Both the position numbers and the translations under genes were made by a program. DNA of 7,107 bases, from contig JAHFBY010000056.1 of NCBI GenBank assembly GCA_023249835.1, positions 1-7,107 on the forward strand, in the 5' to 3' direction. Below the pieces are notes generated by a model. The model saw only the letters and a list, made by a program, of their open reading frames with translations. It had not been told where the DNA came from and made no database searches. This DNA comes from Elusimicrobiota bacterium (GTDB lineage: Bacteria > Elusimicrobiota > Elusimicrobia > 2-02-FULL-39-32). Below, one piece after another: positions 1 to 5,953 of the stretch. Each line of letters begins with the position of its first letter. Within the stretch, counting starts at the first letter, position 1.

Positions 1-320
1 ACAACGCCAAACTTTTGCGCGCGCTCAAAAATAACCTCCACGCTAGCGCCCGCAAAGCTAAATTTCGAACCGTGATCGCTTGCTACGATCCGGCCACGCG
101 CGCGGCAACGCTGGTTCAAGGGTTTATTCTAGGCAGAATTGCCACTGAACTCCGCGGCAGCCAAGGTTTTGGATACGATCCGGTTTTCTATTTTCCCAAA
201 CTCAAAAAAACTCTGGCGGAAATGACACTGTTAGAAAAAAACAGCGTCAGCCATCGCTTTCAAGCTATCGCAAAAGCGAAAAGGATCATCAAAAAATATG
301 TTAAGAATACTGATCTCTAA
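1..320 (+). CDS. rdgB: RdgB/HAM1-type non-canonical purine NTP pyrophosphatase, 3' part
   Basis: This is the C-terminal half of an inosine/xanthosine triphosphate pyrophosphatase, a cytoplasmic enzyme that hydrolyses ITP, dITP and XTP to monophosphates so deaminated purines are kept out of nucleic acids. The frame is open from base 3, and 105 residues are visible of a family length near 200, so the gene is cut by the left edge; the TTG at 15 is internal. The visible start NAKLLRAL matches the family's mid-protein segment. The family signatures GSQGFGYDPVFYFP, then AEM, then KNSVSHR follow in the correct order and bind the purine base and phosphates. The catalytic Asp region of the N-terminal half lies outside the window. 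The last 23 bases overlap surE in another frame, which suggests co-transcription and coupled translation. Identification is firm; only the 5' end is unknown. Confidence 0.93.
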   Translation, partial: NAKLLRALKNNLHASARKAKFRTVIACYDPATRAATLVQGFILGRIATELRGSQGFGYDPVFYFPKLKKTLAEMTLLEKNSVSHRFQAIAKAKRIIKKYVKNTDL

Positions 321-1074
321 CGACGACGGAATTTATGGGCCCGGACTTAAAGAACTGGTGCGCGCGCTGAAATCCCTGGGCCAACTCTTCGTAGTGGTTC
401 CAGACGGCGAACGCTCTGCCGCCAGCCACTCCATCACCCTGCACAAACCCTTTCGCATCCAACGCATGCCGCTAGAACTTTCTAAAGATGACTCCTTTTC
501 CGCATACGTAACCAACGGCACGCCTTCGGACTGCGTGCGGTTCGGACTCTTAGAAGTGCTGAAGAAAAAAAAGGTGGACCTAATCGTGGGCGGGATTAAT
601 TCCGGACCCAACTTAGGCGAAGATATCTATTATTCCGGTACCGTGGCGGTTGCCCGGGAAGCGGCCATGAACAACATTTGCGGTTTTGCCATTTCTGTAA
701 CGGAAGATAAAAAAGCTGTGTATGAACGCGCGGCCAAAGCTGCGCAGTTAATTGCTAAAACCCTGTTAAAAAAGAGAATGCCCCCGCACATTTTTTTAAA
801 CGTCAATGTGCCCGCTTCAAGCTCCACAAACCACATCAGCTCTTCGCTGGAAATTACCCGGCTTGGCAAACGCGTCTACGGTAAACAAATACCCTCGGGC
901 ATTGACCCTAGAGGCAACGCTTACTACTGGCTTGCCGGTGATACCCCCAAAGGCATACCCGTGCCAGGCACGGATATGGCTGCCATAAAAAAAGGAAAGA
1001 TTTCCATTACCCCCTTGTCTTTAGATTGCACAAACCTGGGATTTATCAGCGAGTTGTCGAACTGGAAGTTTTAA
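298..1074 (+). CDS. surE: 5'/3'-nucleotidase SurE
   Basis: SurE is a metal-dependent nucleoside monophosphate phosphatase (some members also cleave short polyphosphate), working in the cytoplasm in nucleotide salvage and stress survival. The 258-residue length is normal for the family. The N-terminal SNDDGIYGPG gives the metal-binding Asp9 and Asp10. Ser40 in GERSAASHS and Asn101 in GGINSGPNLGEDIYYSGT match the other metal ligands of E. coli SurE (Ser39, Asn92). Further family blocks are VTNGTPSDCV, NVNVP, ITRLGKRVY and GTDMAAI near the C-terminus. The ATG start places the SNDDG motif at the usual position and is preceded by AAGGA at 281-285, a rather long 12 bases away; translation may be coupled to rdgB, whose end it overlaps by 23 bases. 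Its stop codon overlaps the stop of the convergent Nudix gene. No key residue is missing. Confidence 0.96.
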   Translation: MLRILISNDDGIYGPGLKELVRALKSLGQLFVVVPDGERSAASHSITLHKPFRIQRMPLELSKDDSFSAYVTNGTPSDCVRFGLLEVLKKKKVDLIVGGINSGPNLGEDIYYSGTVAVAREAAMNNICGFAISVTEDKKAVYERAAKAAQLIAKTLLKKRMPPHIFLNVNVPASSSTNHISSSLEITRLGKRVYGKQIPSGIDPRGNAYYWLAGDTPKGIPVPGTDMAAIKKGKISITPLSLDCTNLGFISELSNWKF

Positions 1075-1628
1075 TTTTTCTGAAATAAGGTGAACGCGTA
1101 AAGGACGCCAATCACGGTTTTAGAATCGCGAATTTTGCCGGTTTGAACTTTTTTTAACATTTCGCCAAAAGTCATGGTTTTAACCCGCAAAAACTCATCT
1201 TCATCCGGATTATTTTTTCCCTTCTTTAAACCGTCTGCCCAATAGATATGAATCACTTCATTTGAAAAAGCCGGCGTAGGCCAATAACTGATCATTCGCC
1301 CGAAACGTAAAGCGGTGTACCCTGTTTCTTCTTTTAACTCTCTGGCCAAACATTTAGACGCTGACTCTTTGCCGTCCATTTTTCCCGCCGGGAGCTCTTG
1401 GGTGATTAAGCGGACCGGATAACGAAACTGTTCTACCAAAGCAACGCGACAATTTAATAAAGAATTTTTGTGCGGGGAATCAATAAACGGAATAACTGCC
1501 ACGGCGCCCGGGTGAGTGAGGTATTCGCGGTAAGCTTTGTTCTTGTTAGGCAGAATAATCTCATCGCTGCGAAAGCCAACCGCTTTACCGGAGTAACTAA
1601 AATGCTGTTTAGAAAACTTTTCGATCAT
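1071..1628 (-). CDS. Nudix hydrolase, ADP-ribose pyrophosphatase type
   Basis: This is a 185-residue Nudix hydrolase, most likely splitting ADP-ribose (or a related nucleoside diphosphate sugar) into AMP and ribose 5-phosphate. The Nudix box GX5EX7REUXEEXGU is perfect at residues 82-104: Gly82, Glu88, Arg96-Glu97, Glu100-Glu101, Gly103. Preceding EQFRYPV and ELPAGK, and the Pro119 in YWPTPAFSNE 16 residues after the box, are typical of the ADP-ribose group (E. coli NudF/YffH relatives). I chose the ATG at 1628 because it forms an ATGA overlap with the stop of the upstream gene and because a longer 215-residue reading from 1718 would lie wholly inside that gene's last membrane helices. It is translationally coupled to the spermidine-synthase-like gene and presumably shares its promoter near 4150. 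Substrate is inferred from the family, not proven. Confidence 0.92.
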   Translation of the reverse strand: MIEKFSKQHFSYSGKAVGFRSDEIILPNKNKAYREYLTHPGAVAVIPFIDSPHKNSLLNCRVALVEQFRYPVRLITQELPAGKMDGKESASKCLARELKEETGYTALRFGRMISYWPTPAFSNEVIHIYWADGLKKGKNNPDEDEFLRVKTMTFGEMLKKVQTGKIRDSKTVIGVLYAFTLFQKN

Positions 1629-4048
1629 GCCGGTTTGCTTCTCATTTCCAAATAGAGCACAACTGCCGCCAAAAGATAGGCAACTCCGCCCACCCAAAAG
1701 GATACGGAAATGCCCCAAGTTAAAGAAACAGCCACGGCAAAGACAGTGGCATAAACCGACGTAACGCCGTTAATCCCCCAAAACCAGGCTGCGGGCGCGC
1801 CCGTGCGCAGTTGAACCTGCTGCATCCCCAAGGGAAAAGGCATCCCCATCATAAACCCTAAGGGGAGGAGTATACCAATAGAAACTGCAATGCGAACAGC
1901 CGTAATCGCAGAAGTAAAGCTGGTTATCACCCAAGGAGTAAGAAATCCAAAAATCAATATGGCACAGATCAATAAAGCTAACGGCAACATACGGCCAACC
2001 CGGCTTTGGCTTACAGATAAATATTCCGAACAAAAACTGCCTAACCCGCTGCCAATAAGAAGCGAAAAAAGCACCACTGACAAGCTGTATGTGGGGTGCC
2101 CTAAAAATAGCGACAACCGCTGCAATTGCGAGATTTCCACCATCATGAACCCTAATCCAATGGAAGCAAAATAAACCAAAAACTTAGCGTTTGCCCGGTA
2201 ATTAAATCCTGCTGAACGCGCAATCAATGGAATAAATATCGTGCCAATGGACAAACCCAACATTGTGAATATGAGCACCGCCAAGACCACCACTCCTTTA
2301 GAGTTAATGTCAAAAGCGTCTCCCATCATGGCATATTTTTCTTTGGCAAAGAGGTAAGAGAACTTAAACCTCTGGAAGAAAAAGGGTTTATTATCCGTTG
2401 TCGGCGAAATCTCGCCGGGAAAATCCTTATAGAAAGATTCCAAGTTTTTACCGTTGGCAATAGTGGCGAATATCGGATCTTTGGCGCTATCAGGGGTGAG
2501 CATAACGCGGTACTCTTTATCCGCAGCCATTTTTTTAAATCTGGCCACATCTTGCTGCGTAAAGGGATCGCGCGACACCAAAATAGTGCCCAAACTCGCC
2601 ACTTCGTTGTCTCCATACTTGCGCGAAACAACCAACAAGATGTGCCCGCGCGTATTTTCTACTCCGGTCCGGTGCAGCGCTTCCACCGCCAAACCCATCA
2701 GCCGGTATATTTCATCGGGAAACTGATTGAAGTGCCAGCGCGTAAAAGTAATGATGCCCCCGGGATTTAAATGTTTTAAATATTCGACCCAAGCTTCCAC
2801 CGTATAGAGGCTGTTTTCGGTTAAAGCGAAAGCGCCGGACGCGCCGGCAGCCCAGGTGTCGGTGACATTGGCTTGAATCACATCAAAATTCTCGCCCGCG
2901 CGCGTTATATAAGATCGTCCTTCATCATGCACGAAAGTGACGTTAGGGTACCGGTCAAGATGCCCGGTATAATCGCCGAAACGCTTTAAGTCCGTATCTA
3001 AAATAACGTTATTAATTTCAACCCCGACAATTTTTTTCATCTTAAAGTACAGGCCGGACAAAATATCAATACCGCCGCCCACGCCAATAACCAACAACTT
3101 TGTGTTTGGACGCAAAGCATAAGCAATGTTGGTAGGATAGTTTTGCAAGAAATCCACATTAGACTCAGAAAAATTGCCGTTAAACTTGATGATTTGAGTG
3201 CCGCCAGCAGCGTCTATATTCATTTCCATGTGTTGGGGCGGTTCAAAATCACCGAAACAAGCGCGGTAAATTTTGCGCGTGTCTTCAGTTACCGCTCGCT
3301 CAAACACGCGGATACAGGAAAACGCGTTCCACTTTTCATAAAAGCGCGGCTGGTCAGGAACCCCTTTAATGTACATAATGCTTAAAAGCGGTTTTTGCGC
3401 CTGCACGCGCGGCGTATGCCAAACCACAAAACCCAGACAAAGAATAGACCAAATCAAAGAAAATCGGCGGCCGGAACGTTGGCCGGCGCTCAAAGAAAAA
3501 AAGTAAGCGCCGATCCCAGTCAAAGAAGCAACCGCCACCACTGCCGTAGGGCCGTCTAAAATAGATAATAACGGTATCAGGAGCGTGGTCCCAATACCCG
3601 CGCCTAACAAGTCCACGGCATAAAGGCGGTTCACTTTGCCCGGGAACCTGGTCAATATTAAACAGATCGCCACCCCGCTAAAAAAGAAAGGCACCGCACT
3701 GACAAAATAAGTAAACGCCAAAGAATAGATCCCCACGATACCGGCAACGCGAAAAGGGATTGAAAGCTGGGTCAAAAGCGAAAAAACAATTGATCCGGCA
3801 AAGAGCGCGCTGGAACGGGAAATTTGGTCAAAGAGCGACTCTTCCGTAAAAAGTTTAGGAAACAAAAATACCGCAATAGCGCCCGCGGTCATCCCGAACA
3901 TGGCCAAAGAAACAGCGACAAAAGCGAAATGGTACCACATGGTCACGCTAAAAATTCGAGTCAAAAGCATTTGGTAAAGCAACGTGGCCATAGTGGTGAT
4001 GAATAGACCAATATAAAACGACGGTCGAATCTGTTTTGTCTCTTGCAT
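1625..4048 (-). CDS. Membrane-embedded spermidine-synthase-like (methyltransferase-fold) protein
   Basis: This is a large integral membrane protein of 807 residues with a soluble spermidine-synthase-like domain between two helix bundles. About seven hydrophobic helices lie at residues 10-212, the domain at about 215-575, and seven more helices at about 583-805. In the domain, VIGVGGGIDIL (near 320-330) is the nucleotide/SAM-type glycine loop, VGVEINN (near 341) the acidic strand end, and HDEGRSYI follows. PTTDNKPFFF closes the domain just before the second bundle, as in other members of this large family. The classical aminopropyltransferase motif D-S-T-D-P reads N-V-T-D-T here, so ordinary polyamine synthesis is doubtful; the substrate is unknown. 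The ATG at 4048 has AGGAGG four bases upstream and gives the short tail expected before helix 1. An in-frame ATG at 4129, also with an AAGGAG, would add 27 hydrophilic residues (834 total) and cannot be excluded. Confidence 0.85.
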   Translation of the reverse strand: MQETKQIRPSFYIGLFITTMATLLYQMLLTRIFSVTMWYHFAFVAVSLAMFGMTAGAIAVFLFPKLFTEESLFDQISRSSALFAGSIVFSLLTQLSIPFRVAGIVGIYSLAFTYFVSAVPFFFSGVAICLILTRFPGKVNRLYAVDLLGAGIGTTLLIPLLSILDGPTAVVAVASLTGIGAYFFSLSAGQRSGRRFSLIWSILCLGFVVWHTPRVQAQKPLLSIMYIKGVPDQPRFYEKWNAFSCIRVFERAVTEDTRKIYRACFGDFEPPQHMEMNIDAAGGTQIIKFNGNFSESNVDFLQNYPTNIAYALRPNTKLLVIGVGGGIDILSGLYFKMKKIVGVEINNVILDTDLKRFGDYTGHLDRYPNVTFVHDEGRSYITRAGENFDVIQANVTDTWAAGASGAFALTENSLYTVEAWVEYLKHLNPGGIITFTRWHFNQFPDEIYRLMGLAVEALHRTGVENTRGHILLVVSRKYGDNEVASLGTILVSRDPFTQQDVARFKKMAADKEYRVMLTPDSAKDPIFATIANGKNLESFYKDFPGEISPTTDNKPFFFQRFKFSYLFAKEKYAMMGDAFDINSKGVVVLAVLIFTMLGLSIGTIFIPLIARSAGFNYRANAKFLVYFASIGLGFMMVEISQLQRLSLFLGHPTYSLSVVLFSLLIGSGLGSFCSEYLSVSQSRVGRMLPLALLICAILIFGFLTPWVITSFTSAITAVRIAVSIGILLPLGFMMGMPFPLGMQQVQLRTGAPAAWFWGINGVTSVYATVFAVAVSLTWGISVSFWVGGVAYLLAAVVLYLEMRSKPA

Positions 4049-4052
4049 TATG

Positions 4053-4058
4053 CCTCCT
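4053..4058 (-). promoter_or_regulatory. Shine-Dalgarno AGGAGG for the start at 4048
   Basis: On the - strand the sequence reads AGGAGG, then CATA, then ATG. The match to the 16S rRNA tail is perfect, but the four-base spacing is somewhat short. This site is the main sequence argument for the shorter version of the spermidine-synthase-like protein. Confidence 0.6.
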
Positions 4059-4084
4059 GAAAAATGGACCGTTTGCCGGTCAGG
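4056..4084 (-). promoter_or_regulatory. Possible leader hairpin over the AGGAGG at 4053-4058
   Basis: In the leftward transcript a five-base stem GACCG/CGGTC (pairing 4077-4081 with 4067-4071, loop of five) is followed by CATTTTT. An alternative longer pairing joins CCTGA (4080-4084) to TCAGG (4056-4060), which covers the first bases of the downstream Shine-Dalgarno. The first form resembles a weak terminator and the second a ribosome-site mask. Both are short, and a five-base stem can arise by chance, so the regulatory reading is inference. Confidence 0.3.
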
Positions 4085-4135
4085 TACAGTTTTGTTGTTA
4101 ATATCGTGCTCCCTAATAAGTGAACTCATAGGAGG

Positions 4136-4141
4136 CTCCTT
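4136..4141 (-). promoter_or_regulatory. Shine-Dalgarno AAGGAG for the alternative start at 4129
   Basis: On the - strand AAGGAG is followed by CCTCCT and then ATG at 4129, an ideal six-base spacing. It sits about 12-17 bases inside the transcript expected from the promoter at 4160-4189, so ribosomes could load here first. Translation from here runs in frame into the main gene. It therefore makes either an N-terminally extended protein or marks a translated leader. Confidence 0.5.
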
Positions 4142-4159
4142 TTATATATTTGAGTAATC

Positions 4160-4189
4160 ATTCTACGAATTAAATCTTACCGCCGTCAA
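4160..4189 (-). promoter_or_regulatory. Sigma70-type promoter for the leftward unit
   Basis: Read on the - strand, the -35 box is TTGACG (4184-4189) and the -10 box is TAGAAT (4160-4165), separated by 18 bases; each matches the consensus at five of six positions. Transcription would start near 4153, giving about 23 bases before the ATG at 4129 or about 105 before the ATG at 4048. It is well placed to drive the spermidine-synthase-like gene and the coupled Nudix gene. Confidence 0.6.
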
Positions 4190-4194
4190 TTGTT

Positions 4195-4215
4195 ACATTT
4201 TGTTTACAAAAATGT
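4195..4215. promoter_or_regulatory. 7-bp inverted repeat, candidate operator between divergent genes
   Basis: ACATTTT at 4195-4201 is repeated inverted as AAAATGT at 4209-4215 with a seven-base centre. A nested pairing TTTTGT/ACAAAA (4198-4203 and 4206-4211) is also present. The repeat lies six bases upstream of the leftward -35 box and covers the best rightward -35 candidate (TTTACA, 4203-4208). This is where a dimeric regulator could act on both genes. The A/T-rich composition makes chance dyads more likely, hence the modest confidence. Confidence 0.4.
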
Positions 4216-4232
4216 GAGGATATATTTATGCT
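4203..4232 (+). promoter_or_regulatory. Candidate promoter for the HD-like gene
   Basis: TTTACA (4203-4208) and TATGCT (4227-4232) are 18 bases apart; they match consensus at four or five and four positions. A better -10 alone, TATACT at 4241-4246, has no recognisable -35 at 16-18 bases and might need an activator. Some promoter should lie here because the upstream gene is divergent, but which boxes are used is uncertain. Confidence 0.3.
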
Positions 4233-4259
4233 CCCCGGCCTATACTCTAAATCAAACAA

Positions 4260-4273
4260 GGAGCGCAGGCTCC
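4260..4273 (+). promoter_or_regulatory. Small leader hairpin before the HD-like gene
   Basis: GGAGC (4260-4264) pairs with GCTCC (4269-4273) around the loop GCAG. The stem includes part of an AAGGAG (4258-4263) that precedes a minimal ORF, ATG-TTA-GGA-TAA at 4275-4286. That ORF's stop overlaps the real Shine-Dalgarno at 4285-4290. A five-base stem is weak evidence of function. Confidence 0.25.
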
Positions 4274-4284
4274 AATGTTAGGAT

Positions 4285-4290
4285 AAGGAG
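4285..4290 (+). promoter_or_regulatory. Shine-Dalgarno AAGGAG for the start at 4300
   Basis: AAGGAG lies nine bases before the ATG at 4300, a standard spacing, and supports the longer 321-residue form. A second in-frame ATG at 4375 follows a G-rich AAAGGGGGG tract (4362-4370) by four bases and is the alternative start. Confidence 0.6.
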
Positions 4291-4299
4291 AACTTAGCA

Positions 4300-5265
4300 A
4301 TGTTAAATTCAAGGTGTGTGGACCAACTGCAGTTGCTGAACGCTAATGATCAAAATGTCATAAAGGGGGGCGCCATGAAAAACAATATAGATTCGCTACA
4401 AAGGTTAAGAGAAATGCTCCAGGCCTCTAACTACCTGGACAAAATGACGGACGAACTGTACTTGGAAATGCAGAAGCTCTTTAGCATGGACGAAACAGCG
4501 TTGGTGGAAAGACTCTATAGCATCATCCACCGCCACTATGAACGATTAGGGCATGTGGGCAAAGGGTTCCATTGTTTGGAGCATGTTTTGGAGCTTGCAG
4601 TGCTACTCTTAAAGGTATACAACTACCAGCAGACAGCCGGCAAGGAAAATGAGCTCTCCGATGCGGAACAAAAAAGCCTTGCCATATTTGCAAACCATAA
4701 ACTGCCCAACTTATATAAGTTTGAAGTCATGGAAATGCTGGTAGTCGCCATCCTGCATAACCACGACCCGTTCCGGATTGTAGGACCTCCTCAACTTAAC
4801 CGCACCTTAGACAGTTTATACTCCGATGAATCTATCCGCGACATCATTGAAAGGCTCAGTTTAAGCGCTTCCAATATCGGGTTAATGATTGAAAGGATTG
4901 TGTCTCCTTATACATTAGTCAAAAGCCCCGGCTGGAACACAAAGCTGGAAATGCATATCAAACAACACCGTTCCCGCGATCGTTTCATTCAGAAATCTGA
5001 GTTTCTAAACCTTTTGGATAAAGCATCAATCTATTACTCGCTAAGCCCGGAAGAAGCGGATAAGCGAATTGAAGGGTTGGAAGATGAATTGGGCCTACCC
5101 AAACAGAGCCTATTAATCAAAACCAGCCGTTTTTTAAAGGAAAAAGGCATTAACCAACTGGCGCAGTGGGTACCCGAAAACTATCGGCAAAAATGGTCGC
5201 TGATTGAACGCCATTACGAATATCAAAATACGTTGTTCATGAACGTGTTTGGCTATAAATCTTAA
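4300..5265 (+). CDS. Diverged HD-domain-like protein, function unknown
   Basis: This is a 321-residue soluble protein with no signal peptide or membrane helix. I do not recognise a named family, but the middle resembles an HD-type metal phosphohydrolase. FHCLEHV (His91, Glu94, His95) is followed by a hydrophobic helix, then ILHNHDP (His153, His155, Asp156), then a later LLDKASIYY (Asp240), in the H...HD...D order of that superfamily. The preceding HRHYERLGHVGKG recalls HD proteins whose first His sits in an aromatic-rich loop. If active it would cleave a phosphoester, but the substrate is unknown and the match is by motif only. Residues 1-80 are charged and helical. It stands alone, divergent from the spermidine-synthase-like gene, with its own Shine-Dalgarno; an internal ATG at 4375 would give 296 residues. 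Its last 29 bases overlap bioD on the other strand. That it is a real gene is likely; the HD assignment is moderate. Confidence 0.8.
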   Translation: MLNSRCVDQLQLLNANDQNVIKGGAMKNNIDSLQRLREMLQASNYLDKMTDELYLEMQKLFSMDETALVERLYSIIHRHYERLGHVGKGFHCLEHVLELAVLLLKVYNYQQTAGKENELSDAEQKSLAIFANHKLPNLYKFEVMEMLVVAILHNHDPFRIVGPPQLNRTLDSLYSDESIRDIIERLSLSASNIGLMIERIVSPYTLVKSPGWNTKLEMHIKQHRSRDRFIQKSEFLNLLDKASIYYSLSPEEADKRIEGLEDELGLPKQSLLIKTSRFLKEKGINQLAQWVPENYRQKWSLIERHYEYQNTLFMNVFGYKS

Positions 5266-5953
5266 ATAGCCGGGCTAATTCTGTTCCCTGCAAAATTGGC
5301 GCTAACGCGTCCGGACGCACGGAACGCAGCCGAGGGATCGTTGCTAAAACCGGAATTTTAACTTGTTTAAAATATTCCAAATTAGCGCGGTCAACAAGCG
5401 CATCGGCGTCAAAATTGTTAAGCACTATCCCCCACAACTTAATATTTTTTTGCTTTAAATAGCGCCAGGTCAAAAACGTGTGATTTAAAGTTCCCAACTT
5501 TGCCGGAGCCACCACCACTGCGGGTAAGCGCATTTTTCGCATTAGGTCCGCTACGTTTAAGGTTTTAGTTAGAGGCGCCGCAACTCCCCCTATTCCTTCT
5601 ACCACCATAAAGTCATTTTGTCCGGACAACGCCTCAAAAGCGGTTTTGACCGCGTTAAAATCAACCGGTTTTCTTTCTAAAAGCGCGGCGGAATAAGGCG
5701 CCAACGGTTGACGGTATAACACCGGATTGATCCTATCGATCGGATCGGTGGAAGCCGCGGCGCTCTGCAATGACAAGGCGTCTTGAGAAACCCAAGTTTT
5801 TTTACCGGACACAGTTTTTAACTCCGCTCCGGAAGCTACTGGCTTCATCACCCCAACCCGCAAGCCCTGGCTCCGTAAATACGCCGCCATCGCGCAGCTA
5901 ACCACGGTTTTACCCGCTTCTGTGTCAGTGGCAGTCACAAAAACACCACTCAC
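5237..5953 (-). CDS. bioD: Dethiobiotin synthetase BioD
   Basis: BioD carboxylates 7,8-diaminononanoate with CO2 and ATP to close the ureido ring of dethiobiotin, the penultimate step of biotin synthesis, in the cytoplasm. The 238-residue length is normal. The P-loop TDTEAGKT (residues 9-16), Lys37 in KPVASG, Asp58 in SQDAL and Glu119 in VEGIGG match the nucleotide, substrate and Mg-binding residues of E. coli BioD; LNHTFLT near 156-162 is a further family block. The start is GTG at 5953, forming a GTGA overlap with the bioF stop, and has AGGGG upstream; it places the P-loop at the expected N-terminal position. Its 3' end overlaps the convergent HD-like gene by 29 bases. Clearly the second gene of a bioF-bioD unit; expression should be coupled to bioF. 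Confidence 0.96.
   Translation of the reverse strand: MSGVFVTATDTEAGKTVVSCAMAAYLRSQGLRVGVMKPVASGAELKTVSGKKTWVSQDALSLQSAAASTDPIDRINPVLYRQPLAPYSAALLERKPVDFNAVKTAFEALSGQNDFMVVEGIGGVAAPLTKTLNVADLMRKMRLPAVVVAPAKLGTLNHTFLTWRYLKQKNIKLWGIVLNNFDADALVDRANLEYFKQVKIPVLATIPRLRSVRPDALAPILQGTELARLFKIYSQTRS
5251..5271. repeat. 6-bp hairpin at the convergent HD-like/bioD ends
   Basis: GGCTAT (5251-5256) pairs perfectly with ATAGCC (5266-5271) around a nine-base A/T loop that holds the stop of the HD-like gene. A second palindrome, TAGCC-G-GGCTA (5267-5277), overlaps it. Neither strand has a following T-run, so this is not a convincing intrinsic terminator, though it is the only structure at this junction. 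Confidence 0.25.

Noticed and set aside
565..599. In-frame slippery heptamer A-AAA-AAG (567-573) in surE that could give a -1 frameshift
   Set aside because: The -1 frame stops at 597-599 after a few codons, no clear stimulatory hairpin is visible, and the run simply encodes a Lys-rich stretch.
1060..1080. Terminator after surE (AACT-GGA-AGTT followed by T-rich bases)
   Set aside because: A four-base A/T-rich stem with a three-base loop is too weak to call.
1629..1718. Longer Nudix protein starting at 1718
   Set aside because: The extra 30 residues are read through the end of the upstream membrane gene and do not resemble a Nudix N-terminus; the ATGA start at 1628 is better.
1770..2770. Several 60-100 codon open frames on both strands inside the membrane protein gene, and similar ones inside surE, bioD and bioF
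   Set aside because: They are out-of-frame shadows of clearly recognisable genes and show no family motifs.
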